Origin: Brevibacillus agri
GTDB lineage: Bacteria; Bacillota; Bacilli; Brevibacillales; Brevibacillaceae
Assembly: GCF_004117055.1 (NCBI RefSeq)
Contig: NZ_CP026363.1
Coordinates: 726,001 to 790,000, forward strand
DNA length: 64,000 nt
Reading direction: 5' to 3'
Shown: positions 44,574-54,368 of the stretch, one piece after another
Numbering within the stretch: position 1 is the stretch's first letter
Layout of the letters: each line of letters begins with the position of its first letter
Program-made: the position numbers and the translations under genes
The notes under the pieces: model-generated
Seen by the model: only the letters and a program-made list of their open reading frames with translations
Told to the model about the DNA's origin: nothing
Databases searched by the model: none

Positions 44574-44894
44574 ATACTTGCCCCATTCGTTCGGATTTTC
44601 CCTTTTGATTTATCTCAAGGGAAGACCGTGAAAATGGTGTGAAACGGGTGTCGCTTCTCTTTGTTTACGAAGAAAAGTGCTCTTGTTTAGAATGTATCGT
44701 TCTATTCAAGGGTGCTTTTCTTTTTTCTTTTTCAGCTTCTCAACGCTTGGCAAAGGGGGTGGTTGATGAATAAAATCACCGAACGAGGGAAACAGTAGGG
44801 GGTTTCACGACACGCAGTATAAAAACGAGAAAACACTTCATTCTATGAGATGGAATCATTCGTCATTTATAAGCCGAACGGGAGGAACATTACG
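44574..44894. other. Intergenic leader before the purine/ABC operon
   Basis: After the DUF2294 stop it holds a small ACCGT-GAAA-ATGGT hairpin, the strong terminator at 44673-44731, and then about 160 bases with a possible 10-codon frame at 44766-44798 behind GGGGGTGG. No purine riboswitch core is seen. Confidence 0.4.
44673..44731 (+). terminator. Strong terminator, DUF2294 end or operon leader
   Basis: AAAAGTGCTCTTG (44673-44685) pairs over 13 positions, with wobbles, to CAAGGGTGCTTTT (44707-44719). An inner AGAAT/GTTCT stem is present and a T-rich run follows. It may end the DUF2294 transcript or attenuate the operon that begins at 44895. Confidence 0.75.
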
Positions 44895-45968
44895 ATGAAA
44901 AAAATGCTGACAGGAATACTTTCTGCTTCCATGCTGTCTCTGGTGCTTGCAGGCTGCGGCAGCAGCGACAAACCGCAGGAGGGAGCAGCAGGCGAAGCTG
45001 CCAAAGGCGAGCCGCAAAAGCTGGTAATCTCTACATGGGGCTTTTCTGAAGACTTTTTCCGCAAAGAAATCTACGAACCATTTGAAAAAGAGCACAACGT
45101 GAAAATCGTGCTCGAAATCGGAAACAACGCCGAGCGTCTGAACAAAATCCGCCAAGGCAGTTCCGACGTCGATCTGATCTATCTCTCCGACTACTATGCG
45201 CAGCAAGGAATCGACAGCGGCGTATTTGAAAAAATCGACCGCAGTCGCATTCCGAACCTGAACCAGATTTACGATATCGCCAAAGCGCCGCTGGGCGAGG
45301 ACTACGGTCCAGCCTACACGATCGGACAATTCGGGATTGCCTACAATCCGAAGCTGGTCACAACCGAGATCAAAGATTGGAAAGACCTGTGGAGCCCTGA
45401 GTTGGCAGGCAAGCTGACACTGCCGAACATCACGTCCACCACAGGCCCGATGATTCTCGACAGCGCTTCGATGGTAGCAGGTAGCGCAGAGTTTAACGAA
45501 GACCAGGCGTTTGCAAAAATGAAAGAAGCGAATAAAGGCGTTGTGAAGTATTACGACAAAACTTCCGAGTACGTGAACATGTTCAGCCAGGAAGAAATCG
45601 CAGTGGGTCCGATCATGGAAATGTACTTCAAAGACATCCAGGCAGCCGTGCCAGAAGCGGTATTCGTCGCTCCGGCAAGCGGTGGCTACGCCGTAATGAA
45701 CACCGTCAACATCGTCAAAGGCAGCAAAAACAAGCAACTGGCCGAGGACTTCATCAACTATCAGTTGAGCAAGGAAGTTCAGGAGAAAACAGCGAAAGCA
45801 AAAGTAGACTCTCCTGTAAACACGTCTGTGGAGCTGACAGCCGATGAAGCAAAAGGCGTGACTTACGGCGAAGAGACAGTGAACAAGCTGCGCAAGCTGG
45901 ACATGAAGTTCGTCAACGAGCATTCCAAGGCGTGGATTGATCGCTGGAATCGCGAAATTACCCAATAA
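44895..45968 (+). CDS. Polyamine-type ABC substrate-binding lipoprotein
   Basis: 357 residues from the ATG at 44895 (GGGAGG upstream). A lipoprotein signal ends in LAGC. The PotD/SBP_bac type 2 body shows ISTWGFSEDFFRKEIYEPFE, DLIYLSDYYAQQG and IAYNPKLV. Relatives bind spermidine or putrescine, but the rest of this operon handles purines, so the ligand may be a purine base, a nucleoside or a cationic conjugate. Its terminal gene cluster partners are the permeases at 47006 and 47833 and the ATPase at 48638. Confidence 0.88.
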   Translation: MKKMLTGILSASMLSLVLAGCGSSDKPQEGAAGEAAKGEPQKLVISTWGFSEDFFRKEIYEPFEKEHNVKIVLEIGNNAERLNKIRQGSSDVDLIYLSDYYAQQGIDSGVFEKIDRSRIPNLNQIYDIAKAPLGEDYGPAYTIGQFGIAYNPKLVTTEIKDWKDLWSPELAGKLTLPNITSTTGPMILDSASMVAGSAEFNEDQAFAKMKEANKGVVKYYDKTSEYVNMFSQEEIAVGPIMEMYFKDIQAAVPEAVFVAPASGGYAVMNTVNIVKGSKNKQLAEDFINYQLSKEVQEKTAKAKVDSPVNTSVELTADEAKGVTYGEETVNKLRKLDMKFVNEHSKAWIDRWNREITQ

Positions 45969-46046
45969 CAAGCGCTTGAAACAGGACAAGGGTATAGACG
46001 TCAGGCGGATATACCCTTGTTTGTTTCAACTGAAGGAGGACCACTC

Positions 46047-46979
46047 GTGGAGCAAAAAATCATTCTTGATGTCGATACCGGAATTGATGACGCGCTGGGA
46101 ATTATTTTGGCTATCAAGAGCGGTCAATGTGAATTGATCGGAATCACTACCGTAAACGGCAACGTATCCCTTGGCAAAGCGACAGAAAATACGTGCAAAA
46201 TTCTCGATTTCCTGCAAGTGGGAGCAACGATTCCTGTCGTACGCGGAGCCTCCCAGCCGCTTTTTCGTCCGTTGTTTTTCGAGCATCGCATTCATGGCGA
46301 GGACGGGCTTGGCGGGGCACTGCGGGATGCGGAGGTGCTGACGCAGCCGCGGGAAGGCTTTGCGCCTGATTTCATTTGCGAGCAAGTGCTGGCTCGTCCC
46401 GGGCAAGTCACGCTTGTCATGACAGGGCCGCTGACGAATCTGGCCTTGGCTGTCAGAAGGTGCCCCGAGCTGGTCAAGCAGGTGAAGGAAGTCATTTTTA
46501 TGGGCGGGGTAGTGACCGAGCACGGAAATGTGACCCCGGTGGCGGAGTACAACATGTACGTCGATCCGGAAGCAGCCAAGGTAGTGTTTCACGCCGGATT
46601 TCCGCAATTGACATTGGTCGGGCTGGATGTCACACGACGAGTCCTGCTTACCGAAGAACATATCAAGGAACTGGGCGATACGCCCATCGGCCGCTACGTG
46701 AAGCAAAGCACGTCCGATTACCTGGACCGCTACTTTGAACGCAACGGCGTGCGCGCCTGCGCCATGCACGATCCGCTGGCTGTTGCGGTCGCGCTGGACC
46801 GTTCGCTGGTGACGACGAAGAAGCTGTATGTCGATATCGAAACGAAAAGCGAGCTTTGTGACGGGCAAACGGTTTGCGACTTTCAGAACCGCCTGAAAAA
46901 AGAACCCAACATGAACGTCTGTCTGGACGTAGATGCAGATGCGTTCTTTGCGCGTTTTCTCGGCGCATTGAAAGCCTGA
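46047..46979 (+). CDS. Nucleoside hydrolase (IUNH family)
   Basis: 310 residues from the GTG at 46047 (AAGGAGGA eight bases upstream). The N-terminal calcium and substrate motif DVDTGIDDALG, the central MTGPLTNLA and FMGGVV segments, and the histidine in MHDPLAVAVALD mark the inosine-uridine preferring nucleoside hydrolases. It splits nucleosides to base and ribose. It lies between a transporter binding protein and its permeases, so its substrate is probably the imported compound. Confidence 0.93.
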   Translation: MEQKIILDVDTGIDDALGIILAIKSGQCELIGITTVNGNVSLGKATENTCKILDFLQVGATIPVVRGASQPLFRPLFFEHRIHGEDGLGGALRDAEVLTQPREGFAPDFICEQVLARPGQVTLVMTGPLTNLALAVRRCPELVKQVKEVIFMGGVVTEHGNVTPVAEYNMYVDPEAAKVVFHAGFPQLTLVGLDVTRRVLLTEEHIKELGDTPIGRYVKQSTSDYLDRYFERNGVRACAMHDPLAVAVALDRSLVTTKKLYVDIETKSELCDGQTVCDFQNRLKKEPNMNVCLDVDADAFFARFLGALKA

Positions 46980-47005
46980 CGATACCGTGAACAGGAGTTA
47001 ATTGA

Positions 47006-47827
47006 ATGAGAAAAAAGGGTCTTTATTTATTGCTGCTGCCTGGTGTGCTGTTTTTGACGCTGTTCATGGTCATTCCGATCGTGCTGACGATTGCGTCCAC
47101 GTTTTTCCATGAAGGAAGCTTTACCCTGCAAGGCTACATGCAGTTTTTGACGGACAAGTATTTCATGAAAATTTTGCTGACGACGCTGCAGGTCAGTCTC
47201 GTCACGACCATTGCCTGCATCCTGCTCGGCTTTCCGGCTGCGTACTACATTTCCAAGTTAGGCCCGCGCAAAAAGGGGATTTTGCTGGCATTGGCGATTT
47301 TCCCGCTGCTGACCAGCTCTGTCGTGCGCTCGTTTTCCTGGATGATTATTCTCGGCAAAAAAGGCTTGCTGAACAGCTCGCTGTTGTCGATCGGACTGAT
47401 TGAAAAACCGCTGGAAATCTTGTACACCCCGACTGCGATGATGATCGGTCTGATCCATCTGTTCCTGCCGCTCATCATCATTACGCTGGTGGGCGTGATG
47501 GAAAACATCGACCCGGATTTAATCAAAGCGGCCGAAAGCCTGGGCGCGTCCAAATTTACGGCGTTCCGCCAGGTGATTGTACCGCTTAGTGTGCCAGGGC
47601 TTATCATCGGCAGCATTCTCGTGTTTGTCGGCAGCCTGACCGCCTACACTACACCTGCGCTGCTGGGCGGGAAGCAACGCGTCATCTCGACGTTTCTCTA
47701 CCAGAACGCGATTACGCTAAACGACTGGTACATGGCTTCGGTCATTGCCACGATCATGATCGTCATTACGTTTGTCGTCATTTCCTTCATGAACAAGCTG
47801 GCGACGAAACTAAATCCGAAGGGGTAG
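47006..47827 (+). CDS. ABC transporter permease, PotB type
   Basis: 273 residues, BPD_transp_1 family, six hydrophobic helices. The EAA loop is KAAESLGASKFTAFRQVIVPLSVPG. It pairs with the following permease. CAGGAG lies eight bases before the ATG. Confidence 0.93.
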   Translation: MRKKGLYLLLLPGVLFLTLFMVIPIVLTIASTFFHEGSFTLQGYMQFLTDKYFMKILLTTLQVSLVTTIACILLGFPAAYYISKLGPRKKGILLALAIFPLLTSSVVRSFSWMIILGKKGLLNSSLLSIGLIEKPLEILYTPTAMMIGLIHLFLPLIIITLVGVMENIDPDLIKAAESLGASKFTAFRQVIVPLSVPGLIIGSILVFVGSLTAYTTPALLGGKQRVISTFLYQNAITLNDWYMASVIATIMIVITFVVISFMNKLATKLNPKG

Positions 47828-47832
47828 AAGCT

Positions 47833-48621
47833 ATGCAGGAAAAAAATCGCGGGTTGGCCCTGTTTACCCTTCTCGTCTTTGCTTTTTTGCTCGGGCCGCT
47901 CATTATCATATCCTTTACATCGTTTGAGCCTGGGAGCGTCCTGAAATTCCCGCCGGAAGGCTTCTCCCTGCGCTGGTATGAAAACATCTTTAACGTAGAA
48001 ATGTTCATGACGACGTTCCAGACGTCGATGCTCGTATCGTTACTGGGCAATCTGCTGGCGCTTTTGCTCGGGATTCCGGCGGCGTATGCGCTCAGCCGCT
48101 TCCAGTTTCGCGGCAAAGGGCTGTTGAACGGCATTTTCATCTCGCCTGTCCTGATTCCGGGAATTGTCATGGGCTTTGCCATGCTGAAATACGTCATTGT
48201 CGTCTATCATTTGCCGATTTACGCCGGGCTGCTCGTCGGCCATACGGTGCTGATGCTTCCTTTTATCATTCGCGTCATCGCGTCCAGCCTGTCCAACTTC
48301 GATTTCGCCATTGAAGAGGCGGCGCTCAGTCTCGGCGCTGGCCGGCTGGAGACGTTTTTCAAGGTCGTTTTGCCTAACATTCGCTCCGGAATTATTGCGG
48401 CGATTCTGATTGCTTTTCTGGAGTCTTTCAACAACGTCGATATCTCTGTGTTCATGACCGGACCGGGAGTAAGCACGCTGCCGATCCAGATGCTGACTTA
48501 CGTGGAAAACAACTTCGACCCGACGATCGCTGCCATTTCTGTCGTGCTCATGATGATTACGGCTGTTCTCATGTTCATCATCGAACGATTGATGGGGCTT
48601 TCCTACTTTACAAAACGATAA
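47833..48621 (+). CDS. ABC transporter permease, PotC type
   Basis: 262 residues, BPD_transp_1 family. The EAA loop is EEAALSLGAGRLETFFKVVLPNIRSG, and the family segment GFSLRWYENIF is present. The gene starts six bases after the first permease. Confidence 0.93.
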   Translation: MQEKNRGLALFTLLVFAFLLGPLIIISFTSFEPGSVLKFPPEGFSLRWYENIFNVEMFMTTFQTSMLVSLLGNLLALLLGIPAAYALSRFQFRGKGLLNGIFISPVLIPGIVMGFAMLKYVIVVYHLPIYAGLLVGHTVLMLPFIIRVIASSLSNFDFAIEEAALSLGAGRLETFFKVVLPNIRSGIIAAILIAFLESFNNVDISVFMTGPGVSTLPIQMLTYVENNFDPTIAAISVVLMMITAVLMFIIERLMGLSYFTKR

Positions 48622-48637
48622 CGGAGGCATCAAACAT

Positions 48638-49699
48638 ATGGCATTGCTCACGCTGGAAAACGTATCGGTTGCCTATGACAATCAGTACATTTTGCAAAAC
48701 TTCAATCTGAATATCGAGAAGGGCCAGCTCATCTCCCTGCTGGGGCCGAGCGGCTGCGGCAAAACGACGACGCTGCGCCTGATCGCGGGGTTTCTGGAAG
48801 CAAAGGACGGCCGCTTCCTGTTTGACGGCAAGGACTATACGCGGGTGCCGGTCAACAAGCGCAACTTCGGGTTTGTGTTTCAGAGCTACGCCTTGTTTCC
48901 GCACTTGTCCGTCTTCGACAACGTGGCGTTCGGCCTGCGTCTGCGCAAGGTGAATGAAGCAGAGGTCAAGCAGCGCGTCCTGCAAATTTTGGAGGTTGTC
49001 AGTCTTGGCGGTTTTGAAAAACGGTTCCCCAAGGAGCTGTCCGGCGGGCAAAGACAGCGCGTGGCGATTGCCCGTGCCCTGGTGATTCAGCCTGATCTGC
49101 TGTTGTTCGACGAACCGCTAAGCAACCTCGATGCGAACCTGCGGATCAACATGCGCGTGGAAATTCGCCGCATCCAGCAGGAGCTGGGCATTACGACAGT
49201 GTACGTGTCGCATGACCAGGAGGAGTGCTTCTCCATCTCCGACCAGGTGGCGATCATGAACAAAGGAATTATCGAGCAACTGGACGACCCGGCGACGATT
49301 TTCAAATATCCGAAGACCGAGTTTATCGCGCGGTTTATCGGCTTTACCAACTTCATCGACTTCGCCGAGCGCACGGAAGCGAACGGAGAGATCGGACTGC
49401 GCGTGGGCAGCCATCAGTTCGTAGCAGCCAAGCACCCTGGAACAGCAAGTCCTACCGGCAAAAAATGCGCGATGCGTCCGGACGATCTGCTGGTGACGAC
49501 CGAAGAGGCCGATCAGCCAGGCATGAACCGTTTGCACGGCAGCGTCAAAGTCAGCACGTTTTTGGGCCGCAGCTATCAGTACGTCGTGGAAACAGAGCTG
49601 GGCGACTTTACCGTCAACCAGGAAATGGAGACCCCTTATCGGAGCGGCCAAAAGGTCAACCTGCTGTTCCCGAAAGACAAAGTGGTGCTCGTGGACTAA
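48638..49699 (+). CDS. ABC transporter ATPase, PotA type
   Basis: 353 residues. Walker A GPSGCGKTT, signature [13 protein letters not shown], Walker B LLLFDEPLSNLDA and H-loop VYVSHDQEE are present. A TOBE-type regulatory domain fills about residues 240-353. GGAGG precedes the ATG. It energises the preceding two permeases. Confidence 0.95.
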   Translation: MALLTLENVSVAYDNQYILQNFNLNIEKGQLISLLGPSGCGKTTTLRLIAGFLEAKDGRFLFDGKDYTRVPVNKRNFGFVFQSYALFPHLSVFDNVAFGLRLRKVNEAEVKQRVLQILEVVSLGGFEKRFPKELSGGQRQRVAIARALVIQPDLLLFDEPLSNLDANLRINMRVEIRRIQQELGITTVYVSHDQEECFSISDQVAIMNKGIIEQLDDPATIFKYPKTEFIARFIGFTNFIDFAERTEANGEIGLRVGSHQFVAAKHPGTASPTGKKCAMRPDDLLVTTEEADQPGMNRLHGSVKVSTFLGRSYQYVVETELGDFTVNQEMETPYRSGQKVNLLFPKDKVVLVD

Positions 49700-49716
49700 A
49701 GACAGGAGGGCTTTTT

Positions 49717-51426
49717 GTGAAAGTTGATTTATTGATTCAAAACGTACAAGTGTTCAACAGCTATTTCAAACAGTTCCGGGAAGGAAACGTCGCGGTTCTG
49801 GACGGGCGCTTTCTCTACATCGGCGAGCGGAATGCCGAGACGTTTGAAGCGAGCGAGATCATCGACGGCCAAGGCCGCTACATGATCCCCGGCCTGGTCG
49901 ACATCCATCTGCATATCGAAAGCACGATGGTAACCCCGGAGACGTTTTCTTACGGATTGATTCAAAACGGAGTGACGACAATCGTCCCGGAGCCGCACGA
50001 GATGGCGAACGTGTTCGGAATCGAAGGGGTCAAGGAAATGATCCGCGCCAGCCAGGACTGCGTAGTAGACATGAAGTACGCGATTCCAAGCTCTGTTCCG
50101 GCGACCTCGATGGAGACGACTGGAGGGTCCGTGGAAATTGCCGACATGGACGAGTTGTTGGCCTCCGGCGACATCGTCTGCATGGGCGAGATCATGAACT
50201 ACGTGGATATCATCCGCGACGAGAACTGCAAAACGAACCGGATTTTGGAGCACATTCGCAAAACGTATCCGAAGCTGGTCGTCGAGGGGCACGTGCCGAA
50301 GCTGCTTGACCTGGATTTGCATCGCGTCATTTACGCGGGCGTGGACTCCGACCATACGCACCAGACGGCGGAAGGTATGGAAGCGAGAATCGCGGCGGGC
50401 ATGTTTTTGGAGGTTCAGGAAAAGTCAATGACAGAAGAAGTCATGGACTACTTGATCCGCGAAGATGTTTCCGAGCATTTTTGCTTTGTGACGGACGATG
50501 TGATGACCGACTCGCTGTACAAGCGCGGCCATCTGAACCATATCGTGAAAAAGGCGATCGGCATGGGCATGCCGCCGGAGCGCGCTATTTACGCCAGTAC
50601 GTTTACACCAGCAAGACGCATGAACATGACGGATCGCGGGGCGATTGCTCCGGGCAAGATTGCCGATTTTGTACTCGTGTCGGATTTGCGCGAGCTTGTG
50701 ATTGAGCAAGTGTACAAAAACGGGCAAAAAGCGTTCGACGCCCGCGAACAATACCGTCAGGTCGCGCGGACGAAGCAGTTCCCGGCGCATTTTTACGAGA
50801 GCATCAAGCTGTCGCCGCTCACAGAGAGCGACTTCCAGGTCACTACAGATGCGCCGGACAACCGCTATCCATGCCGTGTCATGCTCGTCCAGAATGGCTC
50901 GACGTTTACCGAGGATCACCGCGGGATCGTCGAGGTGCGGGAAGGAAAGGTGTGCTGGGAAGAAAGCCCGTACGGCCTGATCGCGGTCTTTGAGCGCTAC
51001 GGCAAAAACGGCAACCGCGGCTACGGGCTAATCAGCGGCGACACGATCAAGCGCGGAGCGGTAGCGACCAGCTATTCGCACGATAACCACAACTTGCTCG
51101 TCGTCGGCCACAATCCGCACGACATGATGGTGGCAGCCAACGAGGTCATCCGCAACCAGGGCGGTTTTTGCGTAGTCGAGGACGGCAAAGTAATCGCCAA
51201 CCTGCTCTTGCCTGTCGGCGGTATTTTGACAGAGGAACCGTTGGAGAAGACGGCGAAGGAAGTCGAGAAGCTGCGCCGGGCCATGGAATCGCTCGGGTAC
51301 GAGCACTACAACCCGATCATGTCGATCAGCACGCATTCGCTGCCAGTCAGCCCTGCGCTGAAGCTGACCGATTTGGGCCTGATTGATGTGAATGCAGGAA
51401 AAGTCGTGCCGCTGCTTTTGATGTAG
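49717..51426 (+). CDS. ade: Adenine deaminase
   Basis: Converts adenine to hypoxanthine and ammonia. 569 residues from the GTG at 49717 (AGGAGGG upstream), the usual size for the AdeC/YerA family. The metal-binding start DIHLHIESTM, the EPHEMANVFG motif, the conserved EGHVP and DSDHTHQTAEG, and the C-terminal SHDNHNLLVVG region are all present. Together with the nucleoside hydrolase it would turn an imported adenine nucleoside into hypoxanthine. B. subtilis has both AdeC and the related YerA, so close relatives may differ in activity. Confidence 0.9.
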   Translation: MKVDLLIQNVQVFNSYFKQFREGNVAVLDGRFLYIGERNAETFEASEIIDGQGRYMIPGLVDIHLHIESTMVTPETFSYGLIQNGVTTIVPEPHEMANVFGIEGVKEMIRASQDCVVDMKYAIPSSVPATSMETTGGSVEIADMDELLASGDIVCMGEIMNYVDIIRDENCKTNRILEHIRKTYPKLVVEGHVPKLLDLDLHRVIYAGVDSDHTHQTAEGMEARIAAGMFLEVQEKSMTEEVMDYLIREDVSEHFCFVTDDVMTDSLYKRGHLNHIVKKAIGMGMPPERAIYASTFTPARRMNMTDRGAIAPGKIADFVLVSDLRELVIEQVYKNGQKAFDAREQYRQVARTKQFPAHFYESIKLSPLTESDFQVTTDAPDNRYPCRVMLVQNGSTFTEDHRGIVEVREGKVCWEESPYGLIAVFERYGKNGNRGYGLISGDTIKRGAVATSYSHDNHNLLVVGHNPHDMMVAANEVIRNQGGFCVVEDGKVIANLLLPVGGILTEEPLEKTAKEVEKLRRAMESLGYEHYNPIMSISTHSLPVSPALKLTDLGLIDVNAGKVVPLLLM

Positions 51427-51438
51427 GATGACATAGCA

Positions 51439-51471
51439 AACCCCGGGAACAGCAGATGTGCTCCCGGGGTT
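51439..51471. terminator. Terminator between convergent operons
   Basis: AACCCCGGGA and TCCCGGGGTT form a perfect 10-bp stem with a 13-base loop; a T-rich tract follows on the plus strand. Confidence 0.75.
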
Positions 51472-51507
51472 ATTTGCATATTTGCATGTGCATCGGCAAT
51501 GCATTGT

Positions 51508-52893
51508 TCATGCCAGCAGCGCCAAGAGGTGTGCCGTATCGGCCTCTGACGCGAGCGAGGCAGTCGTGCTCGCCAACCGCTCGGCAAGCGTGGGATCGGC
51601 TGTCAGCACGTCAGCGAGCTTTTGCTGCACTTCTGCTGCGGTCAGCGCATTGCCCGGAGCGCCGCGCGGACGATCGACGCGCTCGCAATACACCTGTCCG
51701 GCTTTTGTCGTGATCTCGACGATGGTAAAACGCCCTTTGGGCACCGCTTCCGGCGCGGGCGCGATCTGGCTGTCGTAGGCCCGCTGTACACGCGGCAAAA
51801 AGGCGAGAATGTCCGGGGCAATCGGCGCTGCCGTGAAGCTTTCCAAAGACAGCGAGCGTCTGTGCAAAGCGAGGCTCGCCACATACTCGACGCTGAAGCG
51901 CCCTTGCTCGCCCGTGCGCGGCTCTCTCTCGACGAGCGCAGCGTCCCCCTCGGGCGGAAAAATGATGCGAACCGCCTCCAGCTCAGCAGGCGCAAAGGCG
52001 TGGCGCGCCGCCAGGCGAACAGCCGCGTCCGCAGCGTGATGGGCAGCGGAGCAAAACGGATAAATTTTGAACCAGAGTCCCGGCGTGACGATTCGCCAGG
52101 AGGCGCCCCAGTCTTGCAGCAGCACGGAGTTTGCCAGCTCTGGATCTCCGTAGACGGCAAAAAAGCCGTGTTTCCCGTCCAGCGCCTGCGAGCTGCCGCC
52201 GAAGTCTGCTTCCGCCAGTCTGACTGCAAGCAAGGCAGACTGGGCGGCGAGCCCTGCGTGCAGCGGCTTTGTTTCCGTGCCGAATTGCGCGCGCAGGCCG
52301 CTCGCCTGGGTGGCGGCAAAGCCGATCGCTTTTTGTAACTGTTCGGCAGAAAAGCCTTTGGCGTAGCCTGCCGCAACTGCGGCTGCGATCACCCCGAGCG
52401 TAGACGTATTGTGCCAGCCTTTGATGTAATGGGCGTCCCCAATCGCGCGTCCGAGACGGGCCATGACTTCGACGCCGATGACATAGGCGGCGAGAAACCG
52501 CTGGCCGCTGACGGAAGACACGGCGGCCACGGAGATGAGCGCAGGCAAAATCACTGTGCTGGGATGGCCGCGCACATCGGAATGCACGTCGTCAAAATCG
52601 AGCGCGTGCCCGATGTAGCCGTTCAACAGGGCAGCCGAAAGAAAACTGGCCTTGCGCTGTTGCCCGATGACAGGAACTTCGGCGCGGCCGCCTTCTGCTT
52701 CGGTAATGCTCCACAGCTTCGCCAGGCCCGCATCCTCGCGCGCGGCAAAGCTGGCAGCCAGGTAGTCCAGAATTCCCAGCCGCGCTGCTGCCATGGCGGC
52801 AGCGTCGTTTTCCGGGCGAGAAGAAACGACGAGATCAGCCAGCTTCTCTGTCAGCCGTCTGTCTCGTCCTGTGCTCGCATGTACATGTGTCAC
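51508..52893 (-). CDS. yxeQ: MmgE/PrpD family protein (YxeQ-like)
   Basis: 461 residues from the GTG at 52893 (GGAG about ten bases upstream). The MmgE/PrpD pattern is visible in [45 protein letters not shown] and [16 protein letters not shown]. Relatives are 2-methylcitrate or aconitate-type dehydratases and isomerases. In B. subtilis the equivalent YxeQ ends the yxe operon linked to S-(2-succino)cysteine breakdown; the reaction here is inferred. Last gene of the leftward operon. Confidence 0.85.
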   Translation of the reverse strand: MTHVHASTGRDRRLTEKLADLVVSSRPENDAAAMAAARLGILDYLAASFAAREDAGLAKLWSITEAEGGRAEVPVIGQQRKASFLSAALLNGYIGHALDFDDVHSDVRGHPSTVILPALISVAAVSSVSGQRFLAAYVIGVEVMARLGRAIGDAHYIKGWHNTSTLGVIAAAVAAGYAKGFSAEQLQKAIGFAATQASGLRAQFGTETKPLHAGLAAQSALLAVRLAEADFGGSSQALDGKHGFFAVYGDPELANSVLLQDWGASWRIVTPGLWFKIYPFCSAAHHAADAAVRLAARHAFAPAELEAVRIIFPPEGDAALVEREPRTGEQGRFSVEYVASLALHRRSLSLESFTAAPIAPDILAFLPRVQRAYDSQIAPAPEAVPKGRFTIVEITTKAGQVYCERVDRPRGAPGNALTAAEVQQKLADVLTADPTLAERLASTTASLASEADTAHLLALLA

Positions 52894-52917
52894 GGTAGGG
52901 CCACTCCCTTTCCCCGC

Positions 52918-53670
52918 CTACGAGATGAAGGAGGCCGGGGCGTTTATTTGCTGCAAAAACCGCTGCGTGCGCTGGTTTTGCGGGCGGTCAAACAGTTCTT
53001 CGGGGGTTCCTTGCTCGACGATTTTGCCATCCGCCATGAAAATGATGCGATCCGCTACATGGCGGGCAAAAGCCATCTCGTGCGTGACGATCAGCATGGT
53101 CGTGCGCTTTTCCGCAATCGCCTTGATGACTTGCAAAACCTCTGCCACCAGCTCGGGATCGAGCGCGGAGGTCGGCTCATCGAGCAAAATCGCATGCGGG
53201 TCGACAGCGAGCGCGCGGGCGATGGCAACGCGCTGCTGCTGGCCCCCTGACAAGGTGATCGGGTAGCTGTCGGCCTTGTGCGCCAGACCGACCTGCTCCA
53301 GAAGCGCCCTGCCGATTTTGTCCGCTTCGCTCTGCTTCATCTTTTTCGTGATGATGAGCGATTCCGTGACGTTTTGCAGCGCGGTCCGGTTTTTGAACAG
53401 GTTGTAGTTTTGAAAAACCATCGCGGTCTGCTGGCGCAGGTGGTGCGCTTCCTTGCGCGAGTATTTCTGGGCGTCCAGTGTGGCCTGCCCGATTTCGATT
53501 CGTCCGGCGTCCGGGCTTTCCAGCAGGTTGAGGCAGCGCAAAAGCGTTGATTTTCCTGAGCCGGAAGGGCCGATGATGGCGACGACCTCGCCCTGCGCCA
53601 CTTCGATGTCGATGCCGTCCAGCACGACCAGATCGTTAAACTGCTTGCGCAGATTCGTTACTTTAATCAT
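52918..53670 (-). CDS. yxeO: Amino-acid ABC transporter ATPase (YxeO-like)
   Basis: 250 residues. Walker A GPSGSGKST, signature LSGGQQQRVAIAR, Walker B AILLDEPTSALDPE and H-loop LIVTHEMAFA mark the polar-amino-acid (GlnQ/TcyC) family. It lies between the permease and YxeQ genes, in the same order as in B. subtilis. Confidence 0.93.
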   Translation of the reverse strand: MIKVTNLRKQFNDLVVLDGIDIEVAQGEVVAIIGPSGSGKSTLLRCLNLLESPDAGRIEIGQATLDAQKYSRKEAHHLRQQTAMVFQNYNLFKNRTALQNVTESLIITKKMKQSEADKIGRALLEQVGLAHKADSYPITLSGGQQQRVAIARALAVDPHAILLDEPTSALDPELVAEVLQVIKAIAEKRTTMLIVTHEMAFARHVADRIIFMADGKIVEQGTPEELFDRPQNQRTQRFLQQINAPASFIS

Positions 53671-53682
53671 GGCAATCCCTCG

Positions 53683-54354
53683 CTAGTTTTTATATGGCCT
53701 GCTCAGTCGTTTTTCCAGCCATTCCTGCAGGAGACTGTAGACGATCGTCAACGCCCAGTACACAATCGCGACGGCGAGGTAGATTTCGAAAAACTTCAGC
53801 GACGCAGACGCCATCATTTTTCCTTGGGCGAACAGCTCGGCGACCCCGAGCGTAAAGGCGAGAGACGTCTCCTTCACCAGCCCGATAAACGTATTGCCCG
53901 AGGCGGGGATGGCATTGCGTGTCGCTTGCGGGAGGATGATGCGACGGTACGCCTGGGCCTTGGTCATGCCGACAGCCAGACACGCCTCAAGCTGGCCGTT
54001 CTCGACAGAGTCCAGGGCGGCACGGAAAATCTCCGCCAAATAAGCCGAATTTTTGATGCTCAAGCCAATAATCGCTGCCGTCAAGGCGTTCATCGCGCTA
54101 AACGACGGGAAAAGCTGCGGCAAGCCGTAGTAGATCAGAAAAAGCTGAACGAGCGTAGGCGTGGCGCGAAAAAAGGAAATGTACACGTTGGCGAGCTGAT
54201 AGAGCACGGGTACCCGGTTTTTCGTGATGAGAGCGAGCACAAGCCCAATGGCAATGGCGAAAATCATCGCGACGACCGCCATTACCAACGTGAGCGGCAA
54301 ATATTTGAGCAAGGTAGGGAAAACCTCTAGCATGTATTGCCCGTCAAAATTCAT
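53683..54354 (-). CDS. yxeN: Amino-acid ABC transporter permease (YxeN-like)
   Basis: 223 residues, polar-amino-acid permease family with about five helices. The EAA loop is EACLAVGMTKAQAYRRIILPQATRN, and SFFRATPTLVQLFLIYYGLPQ is a hallmark segment. Partner of the adjoining ATPase and binding protein. Confidence 0.93.
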   Translation of the reverse strand: MNFDGQYMLEVFPTLLKYLPLTLVMAVVAMIFAIAIGLVLALITKNRVPVLYQLANVYISFFRATPTLVQLFLIYYGLPQLFPSFSAMNALTAAIIGLSIKNSAYLAEIFRAALDSVENGQLEACLAVGMTKAQAYRRIILPQATRNAIPASGNTFIGLVKETSLAFTLGVAELFAQGKMMASASLKFFEIYLAVAIVYWALTIVYSLLQEWLEKRLSRPYKN

Positions 54355-54368
54355 CGTGCACGCACCGC

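Noticed and set aside
44574..44894. Purine riboswitch before the purine operon
   Set aside because: The conserved TATA...TCTACC core and loop sequences are not present.
49225..49716. Upstream in-frame extension of adenine deaminase into the ATPase gene
   Set aside because: It would overlap most of the ATPase C-terminal domain; the GTG at 49717 has AGGAGGG and gives the family length.
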